Positions 1 through 12,372 of a stretch of DNA of 64,000 nt are shown here, one piece after another. The translations under genes were made by a program, and so were the position numbers. The first letter of the stretch is position 1; every line of letters starts with the position of its first letter. The DNA lies in assembly GCA_949775045.1 (NCBI GenBank), contig OX459101.1, positions 2,047,001-2,111,000 of the forward strand, written 5' to 3'. The stretch is from Metridium senile (taxonomy: Eukaryota; Cnidaria; Anthozoa; Actiniaria; Metridiidae). Below the pieces are notes generated by a model. The model saw only the letters and a list, made by a program, of their open reading frames with translations, searched no databases and had not been told where the DNA came from.

Positions 1-334
1 TGATCTATCGATCGGCATCAATTGATATCGATTGGAATCAATTAAAATGTTTTTAATGCTATTATTACGCAGTTAGTTCATCGATTGGATACGCCGGAGT
101 ATAATTTTCATGAAAAATTTGCTTGTATTGTTCTAGGCCTGCAGCTTGTTCTAAACTTTGCTTAAAAGATCGATTTATAAGCAACACTTGAAAGCCATTG
201 AAAGCACATGTTTGAACACCATTTATATAAGTTTCAAAACGTATCTTTCTTCTAGAGGTTCAAGTGGTTAAAACGTAAATTATGAACATTATTTTAATAG
301 CTACTGTCACATGTTTTGACAAGTATTAAAATGC

Positions 335-640
335 ATGCGCGCGAACGACAGTTTCAAACCACCTTTTCAAACAATTATATCACATATTTCAAGCTTTAAT
401 ATGCCAAGTGGAAAGAGACTTATTTATAGACTTGCTAAGATGTATATTTTGTATAAAATTTACCTTCGTTCACGACGATTGGTCTCTGGAATAACTACCC
501 TTGAAGATAATCGAGCTTTTACGCTTTCCGCCATCTTGGATTGATAGCTAGCAATGCATTGTGGGTAGTTTATACATTCACCCCTAAGTATACTCCTACC
601 CCTCCCCTACTTATTTTAAGTAGTCAAAAATTCCTTGGCC
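335..640. repeat. Dispersed repeat upstream of gene A
   Basis: The stretch at about 430-610 contains a 'gccatcttggattgatag' and 'gcaatgcattgtgggtag' block. Related copies occur inverted at 41035-41215 and, more distantly, at 3500-3570 and 8845-8915. It lies just upstream of the collagen gene cluster and travels with the duplicated flanks. The short ORF in it is not credible as a gene. I recognise no gene in 1-790. Confidence 0.5.
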
Positions 641-790
641 GGGAAAATCGGTCATTCCTTATATTTAGCCATTAACTTACATGTTAAAACACGAAAAAAT
701 ATGTTTTTTCTTGCACGTTCTTCTATAAGTATTATGACGCATAATGACCCTCGTATTAAATCGGTTATTGAGGACCATAAATTGTCGTTG

Positions 791-852
791 GAAAAACACT
801 ACTGAGTTCTCCCTGAGTTTATTGTTGCTGAACTGAAAGATATATAATAAAG
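791..852 (+). other. Probable 5' UTR exon of gene A
   Basis: A block ending in 'aaag' and followed by the donor 'gtaac' is shared with 5411-5503, 11079-11171 and (inverted) 36622-36714, each upstream of another paralogue. Shared core words include 'gagttctc', 'ctgagat' and 'aactgaaaga'. The coding first exons are preceded by acceptor-like 'tttcag', so a noncoding exon spliced to the ATG exon is the simplest reading. The transcription start is not identifiable. Confidence 0.5.
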
Positions 853-1092
853 GTAACATGCACAGTTTAGCTTTTGTAGAAAGATTTTAAGTCTGTAACT
901 TTAAATGTCTCGAAGATGTCGTTTCAATTGTCCCCGAACAGCGCTCTTTACTTTCAAGTTTATTCCCACAAATTTAAAACTTAGAACTTAGAACAAATTA
1001 CACCGATTACACTCAAGTAGATAACTCTAATTCTGTCTTTATGCGATGTATTTAACTAATATTGTTTAAACTGATTCTAGTTTTTGGTAGAA

Positions 1093-2547
1093 ATGAGGCA
1101 TTTCATTATAACGTTGTTGTTCTGTGTTGCTGTTCTGCCGTCCATCAAGTCAGTAGCTCAAAAGAAAAGTACTGGGGTAAGCCAATCGAACGACAATAAC
1201 GCTTTTTATCAGTTTGATCATATACCACAGTTATATATTGTCAGAGTCCATGGATAAGGGATGAGATGATAAGACTAAGCGAGAAGTCGAACTTTTTCAC
1301 GCGTCGAATCTCATTTGTCCAGCGGCCAAAAAAGGCCCATATTAAACTGCTATGTAACTGAGCTATCAGCTCTTTTGCTTAGTGCCAGGAGACGATCGAC
1401 TGTAAGTCTGGTCTACATACTTCTACTAGTTTCAAGGAAAACAGCGCTCGAACTCAAAGGCAATTGCATGATTTGACGCGGCAAAAAGTTCGACGTATGA
1501 ACTGGTAAGTGTTCCGGTGTGAAATTGCGTGAGTGCAGTTTTTTTTCCGAACAAATACTTGACGTAAAATTGATTTTCGTAAACTGAAATTGATATGGGT
1601 CTCTGGAGTATATGTTGTTGACATTATGGCTCATTTACAGACTGATTATGCCTGCTTGGCGGGTCGTCCGGGTATACCCGGCATGCACGGGAAACCCGGT
1701 GCCCCCGGACGTGATGGTCGCGACGGACGTGAAGGCAAAGAAGGCCCTCGAGGATCCAACGGATCACCAGGACAACAAGGACCTCCCGGATCTCCTGGCA
1801 GTGTAGGGAAACACGGTTCCCGTGGACCCGAAGGAGCGAAAGGAGAAAAGGGAGATCAAGGACCTAGTGGTCTGTCATTTCATTCCAACTGGAAAGAATG
1901 CTCTTGGAAGAATCTCCACGATGGCAAGGACAATGGCCTTATCAAAGTTTGTACATGTTCTAAGTTAAAGAAACATTAGCTTTTTTTGTTTGTTTATTCG
2001 TTTGTTTATTTGTGTGTTTGCTTATTTGTTTGTGTGTTTGTTTACATGTTTGTCTGTCTGTCTGTGTGCGTTTGTTTTTATGTTTTTTTTATTTGTTTGT
2101 TTGTTTGTTTGTTTATTTGTGTGTTTGTGTGTTTATTTGTATTTGAAATAGAGATAAAATATAATATCTTCTAATCTTCCATTTCAGGATTGTCTGTTTT
2201 ACAAAAAAAACAGCGATACCTTCTTGCACGTTTACTGGAATGGGGACTTCAGAATAACACGGTGCATTAACTGCTGTAAACGTTGGTTTTTTACCTTTAA
2301 CAGTGCTGAGTGCCAGTCTCCCAACCCAATCGACGGTATTGAACATCCTTCTTCAGGCATCTCAAAGACTCGTAACGTTCATCACGTCCGAAGTATCCAA
2401 GGTCACTGTGGCAAGATCCATAAAGGGCACGTTCGTGTTGGTTTCAATGTCGGGAACTGCGCGGGCTATGGTAATGCTGATGCCTATACAGGATATAACT
2501 CTGTCAGCCGTATATTTGTAGAGGAGGTACCCAGGCCCCAGCCGTGA
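1093..2547 (+). CDS. CTHRC1-like short-collagen secreted protein, paralogue A
   Basis: Exons 1093-1176, 1641-1946 and 2188-2547, all in phase 0, give about 249 aa. Exon 1 encodes a signal peptide (MRHFIITLLFCVAVLPSIKS) and has donor gtaagc. Exon 2 begins TDYAC and then carries about 23 Gly-X-Y triplets starting GRPGIPGMHGKPG, ending in a WKECSWKNL segment. Exon 3 is the C-terminal domain (VYWNGDF, CCKRWFFTFN, AECQSPNPIDG, SVSRIFVEEVP), which aligns in order with vertebrate CTHRC1 (WYFTFNGAEC, WNSVSRIIIEE). The exon 2 donor follows ATCAAA; here it is the weak GTTTGT, while paralogue E has GTAAGT at the same place. The product is inferred to be a secreted trimeric matrix or Wnt-modulating type protein, as known for the family. 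All residues expected from the paralogues are present, so this copy looks functional. Confidence 0.85.
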
Positions 2548-3092
2548 AAGGATAACTAATGTTGACAGTTATACCACAGGTAACCCAAGCTTAGTATTTG
2601 TGTTGATTTACAACAGAATATAAGGGACTTGAAGAAACTTGGATTTGTCTTTGATAACAAAATCTCTTAAACCTTTCACAGTGTCTTGTTGTTGTTGCTA
2701 AGTAACCTTTAATTAATCAAGGTTTTAACAAGACTCCTATATTCTCTTGTCACACAACACAATAATGAGCTTGGGCTACCTGTGGTATTACGTCATAAGA
2801 TTGACACCGACCGGACCTTAACACAAGCAACATGGCAAATATAGCAAGGAAATAAAATAAACACTCTGATAGCTTTAGTTTGTAGGCAGGTTTCGATAAC
2901 GATTAACTTGTAACGGGTCTGAAGACCCAATCATGGATGGAGTAATGTAGAAAATCTTTTAGGCAAAAGTTCATAATATTATTTTCAAATACTACTTATA
3001 ACTTTTGCTTGATACAATTACTGTTGTAAACGTTAACCTAAAACACTGATGTATTATCGTACATAAATAAAGTTTATTATAAGCATTATACT
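2548..3092 (+). other. 3' UTR of gene A with AATAAA signal
   Basis: After the stop there is a block of about 540 bp conserved almost base for base in all five paralogues (8013-8570, 20730-21285 and, inverted, 30045-30591 and 41860-42410). It ends with a polyadenylation signal AATAAA at 3066-3071, followed by 'ttatactgtgtactggtcg'. High conservation outside the coding part suggests recent duplication, gene conversion or selection on the UTR. Confidence 0.7.
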
Positions 3093-3176
3093 GTGTACTG
3101 GTCGTTTATTTAGATAGTGATGACCTACTTTAGATTATCATCAATGTTATCATCATCATCAACCTGGCATCGATAT

Positions 3177-3425
<249 letters not shown>

Positions 3426-4620
3426 ATAAAAGAAATGTATATGTATATAAAGAAAGAAATAATTCTGCTTGCAAGTTTATTTTTTTGCGGAGTGAGGAAA
3501 ACAGAATCTGCAATCTTGGCTGGATAACTCACAATGCATTGTGGTTACTCATTCACCCCTACCCCACCCATCACCTCACCCCACCCACCCACCCCCAAAC
3601 GTAGGAAATTGGAAACCCTCCAAAAAGCTATCTATGAATAATTTATAAAATAAAAAAAACAAAGCTGAAGTAAGAATATTAGAATTTCCTTCCAAGTTAA
3701 CCATAATAAAGAAAGTAAAAATAAATCAAAGTCTTATTTACATATCGATATCTAGAAATTTCAATTTCAAAAGCTTATTTCAAAAAATGGGAGACATGCC
3801 GTATGAATTACAAATTAGGCCAGAACGACAGTCTATTTACTTTTTTACTTTAATTTCTACGTATTTTAACTGTTTAGAGAAAATGAATATGGAAAAATAA
3901 ATATAATTATCATATAATTATCAACAAAATACGTCTATTGCTTTATTTCAAAAAAATGATATTTTCACAAGTGGAAATAACATGTTGTAAAAATATCATC
4001 GCTATGGTTACACAGCTTTACGGTAGCTTCTTGTGTCAGAAGAACGTTTTCTGATCCAAATTTTAACTCTTGCAGCTTTGATGGAAACAATTGGAAACTG
4101 CTGTGAACATTCATAAGCATTACTACTTTCACCAAGAACTGTAAAGATTTGGAATAGTCTGACCTTCCAGGAAATTTAAAAACAACTTTGTCTAAATTTA
4201 AGGAACGTATTTTAGGTTATTTTAATGAGAAATTAACAACTTGTTTGCCTCAATAATAATATGTATATACATCAATAGCAAATATAATAATAATAATATT
4301 AATGTTTAACCTTTTCGATATTTTTTTAGAGTATTTCTTGTTAAGCTTAGTATTTTTGCTGTGTTTGTTAGTATTTTTTTTGCATTTAATATTTCTATTA
4401 TTAGTTAGGATAGGACTAGGATATTCAATTGATACGTAAGTTCTCTTTCCTTCTCCTTTCACATCTATATATACTTTTTGAATAATTTATAAGAATTATT
4501 TTTGAAATTGTATCATTGTGATCAATAAATAAACTAAACTAAACTAGCAGAGGCTACGTTTTCATAAGTACTGTATAATAGAAAAAGTCTCTAGTATAGT
4601 AGGATAGAAAAGCAGCCAAA
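3426..4620. repeat. Duplicated 3' flank (copy 1) with LINE-like 3' remnant
   Basis: Near-identical to 8759-9965 downstream of gene B; the first part (3600-3880) is also present inverted at 40740-41060. The stretch around 4130-4170 reads as a degenerate 'KIWNSL' reverse-transcriptase tail in one frame. The block ends with 'aataaataaactaaactaaa', a typical non-LTR 3' end. No intact gene is visible. Confidence 0.6.
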
Positions 4621-5410
4621 GCAGCAATAGCTTTCCGTTGGGCTGATGTTTACGTTTAAAAAGATCAACGTTTAGCACAAGGGGGAGGGGGGACAGTAAT
4701 CCCTATGTCCCAGTGGTAGGGGTGATCGGCGTTCCTTTTAGTGTTAAAAATGTTTCCTGTGCGTACCTTTTAGGGTTCTTTTAGGGTTCCAGTGTCTAAA
4801 AACCGTCAGTTACGCAACGACTTCGTGTCTGTAAGGGTCATTTTTACTTTAATTAAGCAGCCAAGAACATCGCACAGTCGTACCTTTTCGGGGAAGCAAA
4901 AAGTAAGCTTAGCTGCGAAGAACATTGTACAGTCGAACCTTTTGGAAGTTGAAACCAAAAGGCTTTAACAGTTCTTTTAATCTGTGCGTACCTTTTAGGG
5001 GTCATTTGCGAAATCGACCGGCAATCACCCCTACCACTTGGACAAAGGGAGTACAAAAACAACCCCTCCCACCCCACCCACAGGGTTTTGCAGCTACGTT
5101 TCACGTGGATATTAAAGGATAGTGTTACAATGCATACTAATTGTCTAACTTTTATGGAATATTCATGGGTAATACGTGTCAATTCAGACTGAACTAATCA
5201 ACTCCACGTTTTACAATAGGATCACGTGATTGAAATTGATTGACATTGAGACTATGTTTAGCAGATTTAATGCTCCTGACCTTCCAAAACAAATAAAGTA
5301 GACAAATCAATGCTTGTTCTAACGTTAACTAACGTGTTTAAACGAACTACAGGATGTTGTTTTCCTTCTACATTAATTAATTATTCTATGAGTATAGTGA
5401 TCCTTACCTA
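4621..5410. other. Intergenic region between genes A and B
   Basis: No credible coding gene. It contains a degenerate direct repeat around 4853-5100 ('agtcg-accttttgg' words, 'gtgcgtaccttttagggg'), with a related copy at 10080-10310. From about 5215 the sequence matches the promoter-proximal region of gene C (10885-11080). Confidence 0.5.
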
Positions 5411-5503
5411 TTGAACATCACTTTCTCGTTAGCCTTTCTTGGACAAACACTGACGAGTTCTCTCTGAGATATTGTTACTAAACTGAAAGACTATCAACCA
5501 AAG
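5411..5503 (+). other. Probable 5' UTR exon of gene B
   Basis: Ends 'caaccaaag' with donor GTAAAA. Nearly identical to 11079-11171 (gene C) and to the inverted 36622-36714 (gene D). The intron to the acceptor 'cgtttcag' at 6578 is about 1.07 kb. Confidence 0.55.
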
Positions 5504-5689
5504 GTAAAACATATATTAGTTTATTTAGAAATAGTCCACCCTTTTCCTCTGTAAGAAACACGTCCTTTACTTCCATTCAAAAGCACTCTAAAATCTGGGT
5601 TGAAAATATCAAAATTAAAACGCATTACTTTTTTCCTATATTTTATTTCAACGATGGATATAAAACGTCTAAAACGCTAGTTGGTTTTA

Positions 5690-6140
5690 ACTCTTTCTGT
5701 TTTTTTCTATTGTGCACAAAAGCGTGTTTTTGTACCGTACAAAACATTTTACTTTTTCTACTTTATATTAATTCCGTCAGTTTTATCTATTTTACCAGTA
5801 CAATTATTGTTAAAGAACACTCAAAAACGCTATTTTTTTCACTATTTTATTCCCACGAAGGAGTTATTAATAAGGTTCATATCGTCTGTAAGTTTTAAAT
5901 CTTTAATAGAGTTTACCCCTGTTACTCCCATTGATATAAAAACGTGTTTTCTACCGGAGATCACCGTTAGTTCGAACAACGTTTTATGTTCTTTCTTTTT
6001 TTTTTTTGCTGTAGTTTTATACATTCTGCTCCTAAAATATGGAACTAAATCCCTACCGAATTTCGGACGTCAGACACTTTAAAAGGCATTTAAATCGAGA
6101 TTATATTGCAGACATTTCTTTTTAAACTTGAACAAAACTT
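5690..6140 (+). repeat. Degenerate LINE-like fragment in the 5' UTR intron
   Basis: Frames around 6010-6130 read as a decayed reverse-transcriptase C-terminus (LLKYGTKSL..., KAFKSRL). The same fragment is at 11360-11900 in gene C and, inverted, at 36360-36470 upstream of gene D, so it pre-dates the duplications. Confidence 0.35.
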
Positions 6141-6583
6141 GGATATAGTCTTTTATATTTATTCATTTTGTTTATAATTTTGTAAACGCATAGAGATTTT
6201 TATATGCGTTCTAAGTACCTATTGTTATCAATGCTCAAATTGTTTTCATTAATAATAACAGTATAGAATATCATGAGAACATATTTACGCTCTCTAAATT
6301 ATATTTATATTTTTCATATTATTATAAAAAAAATATTAAAAAAAAGAAGAAAGAAGAAAGCCTTACCTAATTCTGATATTTTGTTGACAAGATGAAGATG
6401 TTTTCATTATTTGCTTACATCTAAAAGCATCGAATAAATCTAGTACTAATGACAATGGTATAGTGGTTTATGTAACCTGAATTTGTTTTACGGTTTTTTG
6501 ATAAGCCCGTTTCTGTTTACTGAACTCTGAATTTTACAATCATATCATTACTAACATATGTATCATTCTACGTTTCAGTAGAA

Positions 6584-8012
6584 ATGGTTCATCTCACGAT
6601 TGCTTTGGTGTTCTGTGTTACTATTCTGCTGTCCTTTTCTGAGTCAGCTCAAAAGCAAACTCACATGGTAAGCCAAGTAAATGATAACAAAAACCACTAA
6701 TAAAATACACAATTTTTTGAGGAACGCTTTGAAGATTTTGAACTTCAACAGGGCAACTGACCGGGCCTGAATCACGGGACTCTATACGTTCAAATGAAAG
6801 AACCTGAAAAAATCTACCGGCCTTAAATCAAAAAATTAACATAAACGTAAGAAAAATTAAAATTCTTTGGTCGACTTTCTGCATGAGAGTTTGGAAAGCA
6901 CTGAAAGGACTAAATATGATATTTCTTTGTCCTTTATTCACAAAAACACTTTTCTATTGTAAAATAATTAATTGGCCGTTATTTGCGCTTTATAAAGTAT
7001 GAAAAACTAAAAACTATTTTCTGATGAGGTTGCTTCAAAATCTCGCGCGCAGGTATGAATTAAATGCTGTTTATCTCGAAACTAAGCTCAGAACACCCCA
7101 TTTTTTACCATATTTGGAACCAACATTAAATTTTATATTTAAAAATCGTAGTTTAGAAATAAAAAAATAGTCAGTCACCTTAAGGCTTATTTGTTTACAG
7201 AGTAATTATGCCTCCCTGACGGGTCTGCCGGGTATACCCGGCATGCACGGGAAACCCGGTGCCCCTGGACGTGATGGTCGAGACGGACGTGAAGGCAAAC
7301 GAGGCCCTCGAGGATTCCAAGGATCACCAGGGCAAAAAGGACCTCTCGGATCTCCTGGTAGTGTAGGAAAACCCGGTGCTCGGGGACCCGTAGGGCCGAA
7401 AGGAGAAAAAGGAGACCGTGGACCTAGTGGTGTGTCATTTCATTCCAACTGGAAAGAATGCTCTTGGAAGAATCTCAACGATGGCAAGGACAATGGCCTT
7501 ATCAAAGTTTGTACATGTTCTAAGTAATAAAATCATTAGCTTTGTTTGTTTGTTTGTTTGTTTGTTTCGTTTCGTTTGTTTGTTAGTTTGTTTTTGTTTG
7601 ATTGTTTGTTTGTTTGGTTGGTTGGTTAATTTTTTTTTTCTGTTTTCTCTCCAGCAATGTGTGTTCTACAAAAAAACGCAGCGATACCTTCTTGCACGTT
7701 TACTGGAATGGTGCCTTCAGAGTAGCATGGTGCACTGGCTGCTGTAAACGCTGGTTTTTTACCTTTAACAGTGCCGAGTGCCAGTCTCCCAACCCAATCG
7801 ACGGTCTAGAGCACCTTTCAGGTATCTCAAAAAGTCACAACATCCATAAAGTACTAACCATCCAAGGTCACTGTGGCAAGATCCATAAAGGACACGTTCG
7901 TATTGGTTTCAATGTCGGGAACTGCAAGGGCTATGGTAATGCTAATGCCTATACAGGATATAACTCTGTCAGCCGTATATTTGTAGAGGAGGTACCCAGG
8001 CCCCAGCCGTGA
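6584..8012 (+). pseudogene. CTHRC1-like paralogue B with a frameshift in exon 3
   Basis: Exon 1 is 6584-6667 (signal peptide MVHLTIALVFCVTILLSFS, donor gtaagc), exon 2 is 7201-7506 (SNYASLTGLPG and about 23 Gly-X-Y triplets) and exon 3 is 7655-8012. The exon 3 acceptor 'ctccag' is in phase 0, but the codons for CVFYKK run into seven A residues (7670-7676) where gene C has six. The expected frame (SDTFLHVYWNGAF...) is therefore left after KK, and a stop follows at about 7747. The remainder of exon 3 is an intact CTHRC1 C-terminal domain in the +1 frame. Either this is a recent pseudogene or allele, or a homopolymer base-calling error. No alternative acceptor that would restore the frame is obvious. 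Confidence 0.75.
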
Positions 8013-8570
8013 AAGGATAACTAATGTTGACAGTTATACCACAGGTAACCCAAGCTTAGTATTTGTGTTGATTTACAACAGAATATAAGGGACTTGAAGA
8101 AACTTGGATTTGTCCTTGATAACAAAATCTCTTAAACCTTTCACAGTGTCTTGTTGTTGTTGCTAAGTAACCTTTAATAAATCAAGGTTTCAACAAGACT
8201 CCTATATTCTTTTGTCACACAACACAATAATGAGCTTGGGCTACCTGTGGTATTACGGCATAAGATTGATACCGACCGGACCTTAACACAGCAACAGCAT
8301 GGCAAATATAGCAAGCAAATAAAATAAACACTCTGATAGCTTTAGTTTGTAGGCAGGTTTCGATAACGATTAACTTGTAACGGGTCTGAAGACCCAATCA
8401 TGGATGGAGTAATGTAGAAAAACGTTTAGGCAAAAGTTCATAATATTATTTTCAAATACTACTTATAACTTTTGCTTGATACAATTACTGTTGTAAACGT
8501 TAACCTAAAACACTGATGTATTATCGTGCATAAATAAAGTTTATTATAAGCATTATACTGTGTACTGGTC
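8013..8570 (+). other. 3' UTR of gene B with AATAAA signal
   Basis: Conserved 3' block as in gene A; AATAAA at 8533-8538, 'ttatactgtgtactggtcg' just after. Confidence 0.7.
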
Positions 8571-8663
8571 GTATTTGTATTTAGATATGGTGATGACCTA
8601 ATTTATAATATCATCATTGTAATCATCATCATCATCATCATCATCAACCTGGCATCGATATCA

Positions 8664-8666
8664 ATC

Positions 8667-8758
<92 letters not shown>
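8664..8758. repeat. (AAAG)n microsatellite
   Basis: About 23 AAAG units just downstream of gene B, at the position where gene A has (AATC)n-(AAAG)n. A short (ATC)n tract at 8625-8645 precedes it. Confidence 0.95.
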
Positions 8759-9965
8759 ATAAAAGAAATGTATATGTATATAAAGAAATAAATAATTCTG
8801 CTTGCAAGTTTATTTTTTTGCGGAGTGAGGAAAACAGAATCTGCAATCTTGGCTGGATAACTCACAATGCATTGTGGTTACTCATTCACCCCTACCCCAC
8901 CCATCACCTCACCCCACCCACCCACCCCCAAACGTAGGAAATTGGAAACCCTCCAAAAAGCTATCTATGAATAATTTATAAAATAAAAAAAAAACAAAGC
9001 TGAAGTAAGAATATTAGAATTTCCTTCCAAGTTAACCATAATAAAGAAAGTAAAAATAAATCAAAGTCTTATTTACATATCGATATCTAGAAATTTCAAT
9101 TTCAAAATATGGGAGACATGCCGTATGAATTACAAATTAGGCCAGAACGACAGTCGACTATTTACTTTTTTACTTTAATTTCTTCGTATTTTAACTGTTT
9201 AGAGAAAATGAATATGAAAAATAAATATAATTATCATATAATTATCAACAAAATAAGTCTATTGCATTATTTCAAAAAAATGATATTTTCACAAGTGGAA
9301 ATAACATGTTGTAAAAATATCATCGCTATGGTTACACAGCTTTACGGTAGCTTCTTGTGTCAGATAAACGTTTTCTGATCCAAACTTTAACTCTTGCAGC
9401 TTTGATGGAAACAATTGGAAACTGCTGTGAACATTCATAAGCATTACTACTTTCACCAAGAACTGTAAAGATTTGGAATAGTCTGACCTTCCAGGAAATT
9501 TAAAAACAACTTAACATATTGTCTAAATTCAAGGAAAGTATTTTAAGTTATTTTAATGAGAAATTATCAACTTTTTTGCCTCCATAATAATATGTATATA
9601 CATCATTAGCAAATATAATAATAATAATAATATTAATGTTTAATCCTTTTCGATATTTTTTTACAGTATTTCTTGTTAAGCTTAGTATTTTTGCCTTATT
9701 TGTTAGTATTTTTTTTGCATTTAATATTTCTATTATTAGTTAGGATAGGACTAGGATATTCAATTGATACGTAAGTTCTGTTTCCTTCTCCTGTCACATC
9801 TATATATACTTTTTGAATAGTTTTATTATAGTCATAGTTTTGAAATTGTATCATTGTGATAAATAAATAAACTAAACTAAACTAGCAGAGGCTACGTTTT
9901 CATAAGTACTGTATAATAGAAAAAGTCTCTATAGTATAATAGGATAGAAAAGCAGCCAAAGTAGC
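8759..9965. repeat. Duplicated 3' flank (copy 2)
   Basis: Copy of 3426-4620 with few substitutions and small indels, including the non-LTR-like end 'aataaataaactaaactaaa' near 9865-9885. No intact gene. Confidence 0.65.
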
Positions 9966-10446
9966 AATAGCTTTTGCGGTTGGTTTAATTTTCCTTAAAA
10001 AAGATTTAAAAAAAAAGTTCCAAAGTGGAAGGTTCTCCTTTTAGAGATGTAAATTTTTCCTGTCATTTTTACTCTGCCTTGTTGCTAAAAGTAAGCTTAG
10101 CTGCCAAGAACATCGTACAGTCGTATCTTTTGGAGGTTGAAACCAAAAGGCTTTAACAGTGCTTTTAATCTGTGCGTACCTTTTAGGGGTCATGCATTTG
10201 CAAAATGGACCGGCAATCACCCCTACCACTTGGACAAAGGGAGTACAAAAACAACATCACCCAACCCACCCACGGGGTTTTGCAGCTATTAGCTACGCGC
10301 GTGGATAAAGAAGGATAGTGTTACAATGCATACTAATTGTCTAACTTTTATGGAATATTCATTAGAGGTATAAAAGAAAAACAAGTCAAAAGGGCAATAG
10401 ATTTTCAAACAAATTTCAAATAGATGGTAAAGGTATTGTGTATATA

Positions 10447-10643
10447 CACCTAATTGCAAGAACGTTGTCCTGACTTTTGTAATTTAGTGGGAAAGGAATT
10501 AATTAAAAGACCAAAGAAGATCAAAGAAAGGTGAACTCTTACTTTTGTTATTCCTTGAGCTTGAGTGATTTTCTTTTGTCTTTTAATTAATTCCTTTCCC
10601 ACTAAATTAAAAAAGGTCAGGACAACGCTTTTGCAATTAGGTG
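10447..10643. mobile_element. 197-bp fold-back MITE with TA target duplication
   Basis: Terminal inverted repeats of about 65 bp: left CACCTAATTGCAAGAACG, right ending CGCTTTTGCAATTAGGTG. They are flanked by TA on both sides (10445-10446 and 10644-10645). The TA duplication and lack of coding capacity suggest a Tc1/mariner-type non-autonomous element. The copy is absent from the equivalent region upstream of gene B. Confidence 0.7.
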
Positions 10644-11078
10644 TAAGTAGATACGAAATCATAATGCTTAAACTTCTTGTGGTATTCAAATGGTGTTTTG
10701 TAAGTCATTAGGTAGGTTATTCAATATGATAAAAATAATTTTGGGCACAATATCGATTTAGTACCCAACATATTATTTATAATTGATTTGATTCAAAGTC
10801 CTTAATCTTAACGTATTGAACTCTGTCTAGTAGATAACTATTGAACCAGTCGAGAGTACCTCTACGTATTCCATAGTTGGTCAATACGATCACGTGATTG
10901 ACATTGATTGACATTGAGACTATGTTTAGCAGATTTAATGCTCCTGACCTTCCAAAACAAATAAAGTAGACAAACCAATGCTTGTTCTATTGTTAACTAA
11001 CATGTTTAAACGAACTACAGGATGTTGTTTTCCTTCTACATTAATTAATTATTCTATGAGTATAGAGATCCTTACCTA

Positions 11079-11171
11079 TTGAACATCACTTTCTCGTTAG
11101 CCTTTCTTGGACAAACACTGACGAGTTCTCTCTGAGATATTGTTACTAAACTGAAAGACTATCAACCAAAG
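11079..11171 (+). other. Probable 5' UTR exon of gene C
   Basis: Nearly identical to 5411-5503, donor GTAAAA at 11172. The acceptor before the ATG exon is 'cgtttcag' ending at 12367. Confidence 0.55.
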
Positions 11172-11574
11172 GTAAAACATATATTAGTGTATTTAGAAAT
11201 AGTCCACCCTTTTACTCGTACTTTACTTCCATTCAAAAAACACTTTAAAATCTGAGTTGAAAATATAACAAAAGCATTCCTCTTTTTCCTATATTTTATT
11301 TCAACGATGAATATAAAACGTCTAAAACGTTGGTTGATTTTAGCTTTTTCTGTTACTCCCATTATGCACAAAAGCGTGTTTTTGTACCGTACAAAACATT
11401 TTCCTTTTTCTACTTTATATTAACTCCGTCAGTTTTATCTATTTTACCAGTACAATTATTGTTAAAGAACACTCAAAAACGCTATTTTTTTCCTATTTTA
11501 TTCCCACGAAGGAGTTAAGGTTCATATCGTCTGTAAGTTTTAAATCTTTTTAAATAGAGTTTACCCCTGTTACT

Positions 11575-11722
11575 AAAGTTTGATCTTTTTTAAGGAAAAT
11601 TGAAGCCAACCGCAAACGATATTGCTACTACGGCTGCTTTTCTATCCTACTATATACTAGAGACTTTTTCTATTATACAGTACTTATATGAAAACGTAGC
11701 CTCTGCTAGTCTAGTTTAGCCA
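11575..11722 (-). repeat. Inverted copy of a flank segment inside the 5' UTR intron of gene C
   Basis: About 148 bp matching the reverse complement of 9880-10010 interrupt a sequence that is continuous in gene B (about 5925-5930). It is therefore an insertion made after the B/C duplication. Confidence 0.55.
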
Positions 11723-12372
11723 TGCATTGATATAAAAACTTGTTTTCTACCCAAGATCACCGTAAGTTCGAAGAACGTTTTATGTTTTTTTTTATTTAGT
11801 ATTTAAATTCTGCTCTTAAAATATGGAACTTAATAAATTCGGACGTCAGACACTTTAAATACATTTAAATCGAGATTGAAGACATTTCTTTTTAAGATAT
11901 ATTTTTCTTGAACACAACTTGGATATAGTCTTTTATATTTATTCATTTTGTTTGTAATATTGTAAACGCATAGAGATTTTTATATGCGTTCTAAGTACCT
12001 ATTGTTATCAATGCTTAAATTGTTTTCATTAATAATAACAGTATAGAATATCATGAGAACATATTTACGCTCTCTAAATTATATTTATTTATTTTATATT
12101 ATAACATACATGTAGTTCTAAAAAAAAAACGAAGAAAGAAGAAATCCTTGCCTAATTCGATATTTTGTTGGCAAGATGAAGATGTTTTCATTATTTGCTT
12201 ACATCTACAAACATCGAATAAATCTAGAAGTACTAATGACAATGGTATAGTGGTTTATGTTACATGAATTTGTTTTACGGTTTTTTGATAAGCCCGTTTT
12301 TGTCAGTACTGAACACTGAATTTTACAATTATAGCATTACTAACATATGTATCTTTTTACGTTTCAGTAGAA

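Noticed and set aside
1590..1979. ORF starting upstream of the collagen exon of gene A as an alternative start
   Set aside because: The acceptor TTTACAG at 1640 and the phase-0 match to the signal exon at 1093 in all paralogues support the spliced start; the intronic extension is not conserved.
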